DNA from: Bacteroidales bacterium
Lineage (GTDB): Bacteria; Bacteroidota; Bacteroidia; Bacteroidales; UBA3824
DNA: 64,000 bases
Direction of reading: 5' to 3'
Assembly (NCBI GenBank): GCA_016286055.1
Contig: JAEERW010000002.1
Span: 262,458-326,457 of the forward strand
Below, piece by piece: positions 1-7,250 of the stretch. Each line of letters opens with the position of its first letter. Position 1 is the first letter of the stretch. Position numbers and translations under genes: made by a program. The notes under the pieces are model-generated. The model was not told where the DNA came from, did no database searches, and saw only the letters and a list, made by a program, of their open reading frames with translations.

Positions 1-520
1 TCATAGAAAAAGCGTCGGCAAGGAAACCGCTCACAGCATCCACAAATAAGAAAATGCCATTGCGCTTGCAAAAATCGCCCACCATCTGCATATCGTAAAG
101 AATACCGGTAGAGGTTTCGCAAAGTTGCAGCAACATTCCAGTATATCCTTGATTTTCAAATTGTATCAAAGTATCTTGCTTCAAAGGTTGACCATATTCA
201 AGATGGATTTCTGTAAACGGAATTTCGTGAATTTGGCACAATTCAACCAAACGATGTCCGAAACTGCCGCCATTTACCACCAACACCTTGTCGTTTTGGG
301 TGAAAAAATTCATAACACCGCCTTCCATACTTGCTGTGCCCGAACCTGTCATAAACACTACTCGTGAATTTTCGGGAGCGTCAAACATCTGACACATAAG
401 GCTTTCGTTTTCTTTCATAATTGCCGAAAACTCTGGCGTGCGAAAATATGGAATCTGTTCCGAACCAATTTTCTGTGTCTCCAAATCCGTCTGAACCGGA
501 CCTATTGTAAAGTTTATCAT
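1..520 (-). CDS. class V aminotransferase, partial (C-terminus beyond window)
   Basis: The complement strand encodes 173 residues starting MINFTIGPVQTD and running off the left edge. The visible part has the pattern of class V (fold type I) PLP-dependent aminotransferases: an N-terminal GPV segment, a glycine-rich FMTGSGTASME cofactor-phosphate region (about residues 56-66), and LFVDAVSGFLAD near the edge, where the conserved aspartate contacts the PLP ring nitrogen. The PLP lysine lies outside the window. Relatives include alanine-glyoxylate, 2-aminoethylphosphonate-pyruvate and phosphoserine aminotransferases; the substrate cannot be decided here. A -7 element (complement of 551-559) sits about 30 bases before the ATG and supports this start. 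The gene is divergent from the transporter at 651. Confidence 0.8.
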   Translation of the reverse strand, partial: MINFTIGPVQTDLETQKIGSEQIPYFRTPEFSAIMKENESLMCQMFDAPENSRVVFMTGSGTASMEGGVMNFFTQNDKVLVVNGGSFGHRLVELCQIHEIPFTEIHLEYGQPLKQDTLIQFENQGYTGMLLQLCETSTGILYDMQMVGDFCKRNGIFLFVDAVSGFLADAFSM

Positions 521-550
521 CTTTGAATCAAATTTGAACTATTTCTGGTT

Positions 551-559
551 GCAAAGTTA
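551..559 (-). promoter_or_regulatory. -7 promoter element of the aminotransferase gene
   Basis: On the complement strand this reads TAACTTTGC, matching the Bacteroidota TAnnTTTG consensus, about 30 bases upstream of the ATG at 520. Confidence 0.6.
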
Positions 560-622
560 CTCATTATTACGATTAAATCTAATTTTATACCTAAAAAAAC
601 TGCCCTTTTGGCGTTTTTATCC

Positions 623-631
623 TAATTTTGC
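623..631 (+). promoter_or_regulatory. -7 promoter element for the transporter gene at 651
   Basis: TAATTTTGC lies 20 bases before the ATG at 651. It shows that the in-frame ATG at 534 is upstream of the transcript start. Confidence 0.6.
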
Positions 632-650
632 AATAGAAACACATTATACT

Positions 651-1604
651 ATGAATCGAAATCTATCCACCTCGCTCTGTTCAGTGCTGCATTTTCTCGT
701 TGATGGACTTTGCCTATGCTCGCTTTACCTTGCTTCGGGCGGCGCAAACCACAGCAATATCATAAGTATTTTTATGACATACAACTTGTTGGCGTTTGCT
801 ACTCAGCCGTTTACAGGTATCATTGCCGACAAAATCAACAAAAAGCATTGGATGCTGCTGCAGAGCGTAGTTCTTCTGCTTGGGGCAACGGTGGCATCAT
901 CGATGGCGTCGATAAGTGGCGGAAGCACAGCACTGTTCGCACTTACGGCAGTGACGGCGGGCGTGGGCAACTCGCTGTTTCACGTTTGGGGCGGCAAACA
1001 GACCGCACTGAAAACAAGCAACGACATCCGCGCATTGGGCGTGTTTGTCTCCACTGGCGCGTTTGGATTGTCGATTGGATACATCTTCTGCTCGTGGGCA
1101 TTGCTCTATACATTTATAATACTAATAGCAAGTGTGTCAATTATTTACCTACTTAACGACGATGAAAAATCAATCGCCACTACCCCCGACGACTCCAAAA
1201 CACAAAAGACCTCGATGGTGATTATAATCATCTCATTGTTAGCACTTTTTGTAATGCTGAGGTCGCTGTTTGGCGAATTGTTCTCAACGGGCAACACCGA
1301 AAAAAACACCCTCACAGTGCTACTTACAGGCGGATTGGCAATGGCAGGCAAAATGTCGGGAGGATTTATCGCCAAACTCACAGGAAACGTTAAAGCATTT
1401 ATAATCACTGCTTTGGCGGCTGTGGTATGTATGATATTAAAGAATTATTCGCCAATTTTGGCACTATCGGGATTGTTTTTGATTAACTGCACTATGCCCA
1501 TAACACTATTTTGGGCAAACAAGACACTGCCCGGTCGCGAAGGATTGGCGTTTGGCAGTTTGGCAGCTGCACTAATGCCCGGATATTTATTAAGTTTGAT
1601 TTAA
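651..1604 (+). CDS. MFS-like multi-pass membrane transporter
   Basis: A 317-residue, strongly hydrophobic protein with about ten predicted membrane segments. The segment TGIIADKINKKHWM (about residues 58-71) resembles the loop 2-3 motif of major facilitator transporters, and GVGNSLFHVWGGKQT follows at about 115-129. It is shorter than the usual 400 residues for MFS proteins, so this may be a divergent or reduced relative. The ATG at 651 is chosen because a -7 element lies at 623-631; the longer frame from 534 adds 39 residues that would overlap the promoter. The next gene begins 3 bases after the stop, so the two are co-transcribed. The substrate is unknown. The two downstream microproteins make export or processing of small peptides one speculative possibility. 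Confidence 0.6.
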   Translation: MNRNLSTSLCSVLHFLVDGLCLCSLYLASGGANHSNIISIFMTYNLLAFATQPFTGIIADKINKKHWMLLQSVVLLLGATVASSMASISGGSTALFALTAVTAGVGNSLFHVWGGKQTALKTSNDIRALGVFVSTGAFGLSIGYIFCSWALLYTFIILIASVSIIYLLNDDEKSIATTPDDSKTQKTSMVIIIISLLALFVMLRSLFGELFSTGNTEKNTLTVLLTGGLAMAGKMSGGFIAKLTGNVKAFIITALAAVVCMILKNYSPILALSGLFLINCTMPITLFWANKTLPGREGLAFGSLAAALMPGYLLSLI

Positions 1605-1607
1605 AAT

Positions 1608-1937
1608 ATGATATTTCTTAACTACATATACCCACTTGTAGCCACAATAATCATTGAGTTTATTGTACTTAGGCTGCTAAAAGAAAACAATAAAAAAGTA
1701 TTGCTTTCGTCGGTAATTATCAACACGCTCACCAATCTGCCGCTCAACCTGTTCGTACCCAAAGATATGGTTTCGATTGGCATTGCCGAAGTGACTATTG
1801 TGGTGATTGAGGCAATTGGGTACTACTTTTTTGTAAAAGATATTAAAAAGGCATTTATTTACAGCGCATTGTGCAATGCGGTAAGTTTTTTTACAGGATT
1901 GCTGATAGATATTGCGGTATATTTTTTCACACATTAA
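1608..1937 (+). CDS. small four-helix membrane protein of unknown function
   Basis: A 109-residue protein with about four hydrophobic helices (around residues 3-22, 30-50, 56-76 and 83-107) separated by short basic or polar loops such as KENNKK and KDIKK. The family is not recognised. It starts 3 bases after the transporter stop, and its ATG is the first codon available, so translational coupling is likely. Being small, membrane-embedded and co-transcribed with an MFS-like protein, it may be an accessory subunit of that transporter; this is inference from position only. Confidence 0.55.
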   Translation: MIFLNYIYPLVATIIIEFIVLRLLKENNKKVLLSSVIINTLTNLPLNLFVPKDMVSIGIAEVTIVVIEAIGYYFFVKDIKKAFIYSALCNAVSFFTGLLIDIAVYFFTH

Positions 1938-1947
1938 AATAATTAGT

Positions 1948-1956
1948 TATATTTGC
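1948..1956 (+). promoter_or_regulatory. -7 promoter element for the microprotein pair
   Basis: TATATTTGC lies 33 bases before the ATG at 1990. The two microproteins therefore have their own promoter and the first should be read from 1990, not from an upstream ATG that precedes the transcript start. Confidence 0.6.
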
Positions 1957-1989
1957 GGAAAAGAATTACTAACTTTAAAAACCAATAAT

Positions 1990-2133
1990 ATGATACTATT
2001 AGACAAAGTAAAGCCCTGCGAGGCAATTTTCACCGACAGCACCACGCTCATTGCTGTTTTATCCGTAGGATTAATTGTAATAGCCCTCTGTGTATTCTTC
2101 ATTGTCCGCTATCGCAATTCTAAACAACAATAA
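1990..2133 (+). CDS. single-pass membrane microprotein, paralogue 1
   Basis: Encodes 47 residues beginning MILLDKVKPCEAIFTDS. A short acidic/cysteine-containing N-terminus is followed by one hydrophobic helix (about residues 18-40) ending in CVFFIVRYRNSK, a basic tail that predicts an outside-N, inside-C topology. The next small gene is a clear paralogue: both share (I/T)LLDxVxP, TTLIA, IVIALCxFFI and YR at matching places. The start follows a good -7 element by 33 bases. Function unknown; membrane-inserted peptides of this size include regulators of transporters and toxins. Confidence 0.6.
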   Translation: MILLDKVKPCEAIFTDSTTLIAVLSVGLIVIALCVFFIVRYRNSKQQ

Positions 2134-2167
2134 GTAGCATAATTATAAACCATAAACATTTACAGAT

Positions 2168-2305
2168 ATGACACTATTAGACATCGTCGATCCCAGTCCT
2201 TGCCAAGACATCTCAGCCACCACATTGATAGCCATTGCCGCAGCCACCGCTATTGTGATTGCCCTCTGCGCATTCTTTATCCACAAATACCGCAAAGCGC
2301 ACTAA
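2168..2305 (+). CDS. single-pass membrane microprotein, paralogue 2
   Basis: Encodes 45 residues (MTLLDIVDPSPCQDISATTL..., ending HKYRKAH). It mirrors the upstream microprotein in layout: LLD near the start, a Pro-Cys pair, a TTLIA entry to one membrane helix, IVIALCAFFI, then a basic tail with YRK. It begins 34 bases after the previous stop and is followed by a strong terminator at 2404-2438, which closes the operon. It is the product of a tandem duplication that has diverged considerably at the nucleotide level while keeping the pattern, which argues for selection on the protein. Confidence 0.6.
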   Translation: MTLLDIVDPSPCQDISATTLIAIAAATAIVIALCAFFIHKYRKAH

Positions 2306-2403
2306 ATTAGAACTTTAAGATAGAGAATTGAGAATTTTTCGGCGGAGAATTGAAACACAGAAGATTATTATTCAATAATTTATCATTTTTATCTAATAAA
2401 AAC

Positions 2404-2438
2404 GCCGCCGATAGCAAATCGTCATCGGCGGCTTTTTT
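2404..2438 (+). terminator. rho-independent terminator after the microproteins
   Basis: GCCGCCGAT (2404-2412) pairs with ATCGGCGGC (2424-2432) across an 11-base loop, followed by six T. Confidence 0.85.
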
Positions 2439-2444
2439 ATTTTA

Positions 2445-2512
2445 TCATGTTTATTTTTTTCAAAAAAATCGACATGACAACCCTATCATGTTGATTGGAT
2501 AAACATGATAAA
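2445..2512 (+). repeat. 68-bp direct repeat, copy downstream of Fic gene 1
   Basis: Matches 3687-3754 at 64 of 68 positions with no gap. It holds two inverted repeats: one with arms TCATGT and ACATGA around runs of seven T and seven A, and one with arms TATCATGTT and AACATGATA around a short spacer. It ends 5 bases from the stop codon of the Fic gene, so the two copies bracket the gene with its promoter. Confidence 0.9.
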
Positions 2513-2517
2513 ATGGA

Positions 2518-3624
2518 TTAGTTTTTAAGTTCGATGCCTTTTGAAAGTAAATCAAATAGGGCAGTGTTAACGTAATATGTTTCTTTCCAAAGTTTTACGG
2601 GATTGAGAATGCCGGCTGCTGATAGTTTTTTCAAATAGATGGATACAGTCTGTCGTTTGGCTATGCCTTTGTTTTCCAACACTTTGATTTTGATATAAGG
2701 GTGAGCAAACAGAAGGTCGGTGAGTTCTTTATAGATATTATTCTGCAAAACATCCTTAACTCTCAATTCTGTTTCGTTTTTAAGTTTCAAAATTTCCTCT
2801 ATCTGTTTCAGAGTATACTTGGCAGTCTCCTCCACAGCATTTACCATATAAATCACCCATTCTGCCCAACTATCGTGCAGAGTAACATTGTTCAGTAATT
2901 TATAATAGAGTGATTTATTGGCTATTATATAATGGCTCAAATATAGCACAGGCATATCCAAAAGACCCTCTTTAATAAGGTATATGATATTGAGAATACG
3001 CCCTGTGCGACCGTTGCCGTCGGTAAACGGATGGATGGCTTCAAACTGATAATGAATCAAAGCCATCTTGACAAGTGAATCCAATTGCGTATTGTCGTCG
3101 TTGATAAATTTCTCCAAATCAGAGAGTTTTTCTCGCACAATGACTTCGGTTTCGGGTGGAGTATATATCACGGTCTTGGTTGACGGATTAGCTATTTTAA
3201 CACCGCAGACCTTGCGGATACCCTCTTGCGAACCTCTAAGGGTCTGCATTATTTTAATAAGTGTGTTGATGGTAACGATGCCTTGATTTTTGAACAACTC
3301 CACACCCTTATAAACTGCCTCTCGATAGAGAATGACCTCTTTGGCTGCGGGATTGGTGATTTTGCCAACATCGTCGAGAGTGGCGCGGTACAAATCATCC
3401 TGTGTGGTAACAATGTTCTCTATCTCGCTCGAAGATTTGCTCTCCTGCAATATCACAGTGTTTAAGAGTAGTTCTGGATTTGGCAGACGAAGGCAGCAAC
3501 CTTTCAATTCAGCGAGAGCCTTATTTGCCTTGATACAAGCACGGAAAATCTCCGGTGTTTCAAGGTCGGTATCAGGAGGAAGCCTCTTTAAATCGTTGTT
3601 AGGTATGTTAACATCTTTTATCAT
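2518..3624 (-). CDS. Fic family protein (class II, winged-helix C-terminus)
   Basis: A 368-residue Fic protein. The catalytic motif HPFTDGNGRTGR (about 198-209) matches HPFxxGNGRxxR; known Fic enzymes with it mostly transfer AMP from ATP to protein hydroxyls. The inhibitory motif (S/T)xxxE(N/G) is seen as SSEIEN (65-70), N-terminal to the Fic domain, which makes this class II. The last 60-70 residues form a predicted winged helix (KGIAKRQTVSIYLKKLSAAGIL). The start at 3624 is preferred over in-frame ATGs as far up as 3798. A -7 element lies at 3651-3659, and the protein then aligns from its start with the second Fic protein (63324). The longer frame would run through the palindromic repeat at 3687-3754. 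The target is unknown. Confidence 0.85.
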   Translation of the reverse strand: MIKDVNIPNNDLKRLPPDTDLETPEIFRACIKANKALAELKGCCLRLPNPELLLNTVILQESKSSSEIENIVTTQDDLYRATLDDVGKITNPAAKEVILYREAVYKGVELFKNQGIVTINTLIKIMQTLRGSQEGIRKVCGVKIANPSTKTVIYTPPETEVIVREKLSDLEKFINDDNTQLDSLVKMALIHYQFEAIHPFTDGNGRTGRILNIIYLIKEGLLDMPVLYLSHYIIANKSLYYKLLNNVTLHDSWAEWVIYMVNAVEETAKYTLKQIEEILKLKNETELRVKDVLQNNIYKELTDLLFAHPYIKIKVLENKGIAKRQTVSIYLKKLSAAGILNPVKLWKETYYVNTALFDLLSKGIELKN

Positions 3625-3650
3625 AGCGTTTTGTAGATAATGATTCTGCC

Positions 3651-3659
3651 ACAAAGATA
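3651..3659 (-). promoter_or_regulatory. -7 promoter element of Fic gene 1
   Basis: Reads TATCTTTGT on the complement strand, 27 bases before the ATG at 3624. It fixes the start choice. Confidence 0.6.
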
Positions 3660-3686
3660 GCGTTTTTTTTGCAGACAGCGATTTTC

Positions 3687-3754
3687 TCATGTCGATTTTT
3701 TTGAAAAAAATCGACATGACAACCTTATCATGTTGATTGGATAAACATGATAAA
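3687..3754 (+). repeat. 68-bp direct repeat with two palindromes upstream of Fic gene 1
   Basis: Second copy of the 2445-2512 repeat. Here the first inverted repeat (3687-3719) is a perfect 33-base palindrome: TCATGTCGA, seven T, a central G, seven A, TCGACATGA. The second (about 3727-3753) has arms TATCATGTT and AACATGATA. The inner edge lies 28 bases upstream of the -7 element, where a regulator of this promoter could bind. The protein's own winged helix is a candidate ligand, by inference. Confidence 0.9.
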
Positions 3755-3834
3755 TCTGTCGCCGAATAAATATTCTCCATTATTGGCGCAAAACTCATTT
3801 TCTTGGAATTAATACTCTATAAAAAATGCAATTA

Positions 3835-3869
3835 TTAGAAATATAATCCATAATTATATTTTTACTTGG
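3835..3869 (+). promoter_or_regulatory. 35-bp upstream sequence shared with cysK
   Basis: This stretch and 5437-5471 upstream of cysK match at about 26 of 35 positions without gaps. They share TTAGAAAT at the left, CCATA in the middle and CTTGG at the right. In both, the final TTG is placed as the -33 element, 20-21 bases before the -7 element. It may be a common operator for sulfur-assimilation genes. Confidence 0.5.
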
Positions 3870-3889
3870 AATAAGTATCTAAATGCCCC

Positions 3890-3898
3890 TATCTTTGC
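3890..3898 (+). promoter_or_regulatory. -7 promoter element of metY
   Basis: TATCTTTGC with TTG at 3866-3868, spacing 21 bases. The short leader that follows leaves no room for a known riboswitch. Confidence 0.65.
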
Positions 3899-3943
3899 AT
3901 CGTAAAAATAAAACGAGTATTAACCATTAAAAACATAAAGAAA

Positions 3944-5230
3944 ATGAGTACAAAGAAATTACATGTAGAGACATTAGCATTGCACGTAGGACAAGAAACA
4001 GCAGACCCCACAACCGATTCAAGGGCAGTTCCTATCTATCAGACAACTTCATACGTTTTCCACAACTCGAAACACGCAGCCGACCGTTTTGGTCTTAGAG
4101 ATGCAGGCAACATTTACGGACGTCTCACCAACACCACTCAGAGCGTTTTTGAAGAGCGCGTTGCAGCCCTCGAAGGCGGTACAGCAGGCTTGGCAGTAGC
4201 ATCGGGCGCAGCAGCCATCACCTACGCTTTGCAAAATATTCTTCAAAACGGTGACCATATTGTTGCAGCCGACAACCTCTACGGTGGCACTTACAACCTT
4301 ATTACACACACACTTTCTACTCAGGGTATTCAATACACAATTGTTGACTTCTCTGATTTGAAAGCAGTAGAGGCAGCCATCAAACCTAATACAAAGGTGA
4401 TTTACGGCGAAACTCTCGGCAACCCCAACTCTGACGTGCTCAACATCGAAGGCATTTCTGAAATTGCTCACCGTCACAATATTGTGTTTATCGTTGACAA
4501 CACTTTTGCACCTATCTTGATTCAGCCTTTGAAACACGGTGCTGACGTTGTGGTTCATTCAGCAACTAAATTTATCGGTGGTCACGGTGCTTCGCTCGGC
4601 GGTGTTATCGTAGACGGCGGCTCGTTCAACTGGAAAGCCAACGCCGACAAGTATCCCACTTTGGCAAAACCCGATCCTTCATACCACGGCGCTATCTTTG
4701 CCGATGTGGCTGGTCCTGCCGCTTTTGTAACCCGTATCCGTGCGGTTATTCTCCGCGACACCGGCGCTACCATCAGCCCCTTTAACGCTTGGACATTGCT
4801 TCAAGGTGTTGAATCTCTGCCGCTTAGAATCGAGCGTCACGTAGAGAATACACTCAAAGTGGTAGACTTCCTTGCTAAACACCCCAAAGTAAGCGCAGTT
4901 CACCACCCCTCGCTCTCTACACACAGAGACAACGCATTGTACAAAAAGTATTTTCCCAAAGGCGGTGCGTCGATTTTCACTTTTGAAATCAAAGGCACTC
5001 AGGACGATGCTTGGAAGTTTATCGACAATCTCAAAATTTTCTCGCTCCTTGCCAACGTTGCCGACGTTAAGAGTCTTGTGATACATCCGTACACAACCAC
5101 ACACTCGCAACTTTCGCCCGAGGAACTCGCTCAGCAGCACATTACGCCCACCACAATTCGTCTTTCGATAGGTGTTGAGCACATCGACGACATTATCGAC
5201 GATTTGAGTCAGGCATTCGATGCTATCTAA
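3944..5230 (+). CDS. metY: O-acetylhomoserine sulfhydrylase / aminocarboxypropyltransferase
   Basis: A 428-residue PLP enzyme of the Cys/Met metabolism family, the usual length for MetY. It is expected to join sulfide or methanethiol to O-acetyl-L-homoserine, giving homocysteine or methionine in the cytoplasm. Visible signatures are HVGQETADPTTDSRAVPIYQTT at the N-terminus (split here only for reading), EGGTAGLAVASGAAAITYAL, the aspartate in FIVDNTFAPILIQPLKHGAD that contacts PLP, and HSATKFIGGHG with the Schiff-base lysine. The longer length and GGxxFNW region separate it from cystathionine gamma-synthase. Its leader ends aaaaacataaagaaa before ATGAGTA, almost the same as that of cysK 1.6 kb downstream, suggesting shared control. 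Confidence 0.93.
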   Translation: MSTKKLHVETLALHVGQETADPTTDSRAVPIYQTTSYVFHNSKHAADRFGLRDAGNIYGRLTNTTQSVFEERVAALEGGTAGLAVASGAAAITYALQNILQNGDHIVAADNLYGGTYNLITHTLSTQGIQYTIVDFSDLKAVEAAIKPNTKVIYGETLGNPNSDVLNIEGISEIAHRHNIVFIVDNTFAPILIQPLKHGADVVVHSATKFIGGHGASLGGVIVDGGSFNWKANADKYPTLAKPDPSYHGAIFADVAGPAAFVTRIRAVILRDTGATISPFNAWTLLQGVESLPLRIERHVENTLKVVDFLAKHPKVSAVHHPSLSTHRDNALYKKYFPKGGASIFTFEIKGTQDDAWKFIDNLKIFSLLANVADVKSLVIHPYTTTHSQLSPEELAQQHITPTTIRLSIGVEHIDDIIDDLSQAFDAI

Positions 5231-5257
5231 GCCATAAATAATTGATTTGTTTTCAAA

Positions 5258-5310
5258 GGATTCTTTATCCCTGACTGCCACAAGCAGGGATAGAGAATCT
5301 TGTTTTATTA
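5258..5310 (+). terminator. terminator after metY
   Basis: GATTCTTTATCCCTG pairs with CAGGGATAGAGAATC around a short loop, followed by TTGTTTT. It separates metY from cysK transcription. Confidence 0.7.
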
Positions 5311-5436
5311 AAATATGCAGTTTTGCAGTTTATAAAAAAAATGAACCTCAATCAAACACCATCTAACACCTTTTTTCTAACTTTGCAATAAAGACAATAG
5401 TTTTTGTGGTAATATTATCTACAAAAATATAGCAAT

Positions 5437-5471
5437 TTAGAAATTATAACCATATTTTTAATTTCTCTTGG
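5437..5471 (+). promoter_or_regulatory. 35-bp upstream sequence shared with metY
   Basis: Counterpart of 3835-3869, same length and same position relative to the promoter. The rest of the 316-base gap between metY and cysK is AT-rich, with an additional -7-like TAACTTTGC at 5378-5386, and holds no gene. Confidence 0.5.
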
Positions 5472-5490
5472 CGTAATATTCCATAGCAAC

Positions 5491-5499
5491 TATATTTGC
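5491..5499 (+). promoter_or_regulatory. -7 promoter element of cysK
   Basis: TATATTTGC with TTG at 5468-5470, spacing 20 bases. Confidence 0.65.
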
Positions 5500-5546
5500 A
5501 GTGTAATAATTAAACGAATTAAGAACCTTTAAAAAACATAAAGAAA

Positions 5547-6485
5547 ATGAGTAAGATTATCGAAAGTTCATTAGAGTTGATCGGCAACACCCCGCTCCTC
5601 AAACTCAACAATTATTCTAAGAAAGCCGGAATCAACGGCGCCACCATCTTAGCAAAACTTGAATACCTCAACCCCGCTGGTTCGGTAAAAGACCGTATTG
5701 CGCTTGCAATGATTAAGGATGCTGAAGACAAAGGACTTTTGAAACCCGGTGCCACCATCATCGAACCCACTTCGGGCAACACAGGTATAGGCTTGGCAGC
5801 AGTGGCAGCAGCAAAAGGTTACAAAGCCATCCTCACACTTCCCGACACCATGAGCGTTGAGCGTAGAAACTTGTTGAAAGCATACGGTGCAGAAATTGTA
5901 CTCACCGAAGGTGCAAAAGGCATGAAAGGTGCTATCGCCAAGGCAGAGGAACTCAACAAAGAGATTGCAGGCTCTATAATTCTTGGTCAGTTTGTTAACC
6001 CCGCCAACCCTAAAATCCACCGCGAAACCACAGGACCCGAAATTTGGGATCAAACCGACGGCAAGGTTGACATTTTTGTAGCAGGCGTTGGCACTGGCGG
6101 AACACTCACCGGCGTTGGTGAATTTTTGAAATCTAAAAAGGCTGATGTTAAGGTAGTTGCAGTAGAACCGGCCACATCGCCCGTACTTTCAAAAGGCACA
6201 GCCGGAGCGCACAAGATTCAAGGTATTGGCGCAGGTTTTGTTCCCGAAACGCTCAACACCAAAATCTACGACGAGGTGATAGCCATCGAAAACGACGACG
6301 CATTTGCCGAAGGCCGTAAGTTTGCAGTAAGCGAAGGTATTTTGGTTGGTATTTCGTCGGGAGCAGCCCTCAAAGCAGCCACGATACTTGCACAGCGTCC
6401 CGAAAACAAAGGTAAAAATATCGTTGTACTCCTCCCCGACTCAGGCGACAGATACCTCTCAACTCCGTTGTTTTCAAACAATTAA
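5547..6485 (+). CDS. cysK: cysteine synthase A (O-acetylserine sulfhydrylase)
   Basis: A 312-residue fold type II PLP enzyme that makes L-cysteine from O-acetyl-L-serine and sulfide. The PLP lysine is in [11 protein letters not shown] (about 43-53), the substrate loop is PTSGNTGIG, and the phosphate-binding glycine loop is [12 protein letters not shown] (about 177-188). The motif [12 protein letters not shown] near 226 is typical of CysK. It ends [11 protein letters not shown], also typical. It has its own promoter and a terminator at 6508-6540, so it is monocistronic. No CysE (serine acetyltransferase) is in the window. Confidence 0.95.
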   Translation: MSKIIESSLELIGNTPLLKLNNYSKKAGINGATILAKLEYLNPAGSVKDRIALAMIKDAEDKGLLKPGATIIEPTSGNTGIGLAAVAAAKGYKAILTLPDTMSVERRNLLKAYGAEIVLTEGAKGMKGAIAKAEELNKEIAGSIILGQFVNPANPKIHRETTGPEIWDQTDGKVDIFVAGVGTGGTLTGVGEFLKSKKADVKVVAVEPATSPVLSKGTAGAHKIQGIGAGFVPETLNTKIYDEVIAIENDDAFAEGRKFAVSEGILVGISSGAALKAATILAQRPENKGKNIVVLLPDSGDRYLSTPLFSNN

Positions 6486-6507
6486 CCATAAACAATAAGC
6501 CATAATT

Positions 6508-6540
6508 AAAAGGTGTGTAAAATATTTTTGCACACCTTTT
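6508..6540 (+). terminator. terminator after cysK
   Basis: AAAAGGTGTG pairs perfectly with CACACCTTTT across a 13-base A/T loop. The arms supply A and T tracts on both sides. Confidence 0.8.
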
Positions 6541-6571
6541 ATTATATGTTGCATTTTTCCAACACTTTCTG

Positions 6572-6580
6572 TATTTTTGC
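6572..6580 (+). promoter_or_regulatory. -7 promoter element of hisIE
   Basis: TATTTTTGC lies 28 bases before the ATG at 6609 and rules out the upstream in-frame ATG at 6513. Confidence 0.6.
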
Positions 6581-6608
6581 ATTTGTAATAATTATAAGAA
6601 TATTTAAA

Positions 6609-7199
6609 ATGTTGGATTTTAACAAACAGGGCGGTCTTGTTCCCGCCATTATACAAGATTATCAGACACTTCAGGTGTTGATGCTCGGCTATATGAACGA
6701 GGAGAGTTTTAAAATTACTCAAGAAACCAAAAAAGTAACATTCTGGTCGCGTAGCCGCAACTGCCTGTGGACCAAGGGCGAAACTTCGGGTAATTTTCTT
6801 CATGTAAAAGAAATTTTTACCGACTGCGACAACGACACCATATTGATTAAGGCACAACCCGATGGTCCTACTTGCCACCGCGGTACCACTTCGTGCTTTG
6901 ACTTTGAGGAGAGCAATATCGGCTTTCTATCTTATTTACAGAAATTTATCGACAAGCGCAACGCCGAACGTCCCGCAGGAAGTTACACCACAAAACTTTT
7001 CCGCGAGGGTGTAAACAAAATTGCCAAAAAAGTGGGCGAAGAGGCTGTGGAACTCATAATCGAATCTAAAGACAACAACGATTCGCTGTTTTTGAACGAA
7101 GCCGCCGACCTTCTCTATCATACCATCGTGCTACTCAGCGCCAAAGGCAAAAAGATTGAAGACGTGGTGGCAGTGCTCAAAGGCAGACACAGTGAGTAA
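6609..7199 (+). CDS. hisIE: bifunctional phosphoribosyl-AMP cyclohydrolase / phosphoribosyl-ATP pyrophosphatase
   Basis: A 196-residue fusion of HisI and HisE, catalysing steps 2 and 3 of histidine synthesis. The N-terminal cyclohydrolase part shows VLMLGYMNEESF, TFWSRSR(N)CLWTKGETSGN, the metal-binding DCDNDTILIKA, and CHRGTTSCF with its zinc-ligand cysteine. The C-terminal part (about 105-196) is the all-alpha MazG-like pyrophosphatase, with KKVGEEAVELIIE and EAADLLYHTIVLL carrying the acidic metal ligands. The ATG at 6609 is supported by the -7 element at 6572-6580. No other his gene is adjacent, so the his genes are dispersed or the rest lie outside the window. Confidence 0.94.
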   Translation: MLDFNKQGGLVPAIIQDYQTLQVLMLGYMNEESFKITQETKKVTFWSRSRNCLWTKGETSGNFLHVKEIFTDCDNDTILIKAQPDGPTCHRGTTSCFDFEESNIGFLSYLQKFIDKRNAERPAGSYTTKLFREGVNKIAKKVGEEAVELIIESKDNNDSLFLNEAADLLYHTIVLLSAKGKKIEDVVAVLKGRHSE

Positions 7200-7200
7200 T

Positions 7201-7246
7201 TGACAATTCACAATTCATAATTCATAATTGACAATTCATAATTAAA
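7201..7246. repeat. intergenic AATTGACAATTCA-type short repeat
   Basis: Iterated aattcataattgacaattcacaatt words fill the gap before the peptidase gene. A similar run lies at 62969-63030. Such low-complexity runs are common between Bacteroidota genes. Confidence 0.6.
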
Positions 7247-7250
7247 GTAG

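Noticed and set aside
3750-3943. Riboswitch (SAM type) in the metY leader
   Set aside because: Only about 45 bases lie between the predicted transcript start and ATG, with no conserved pairing seen.
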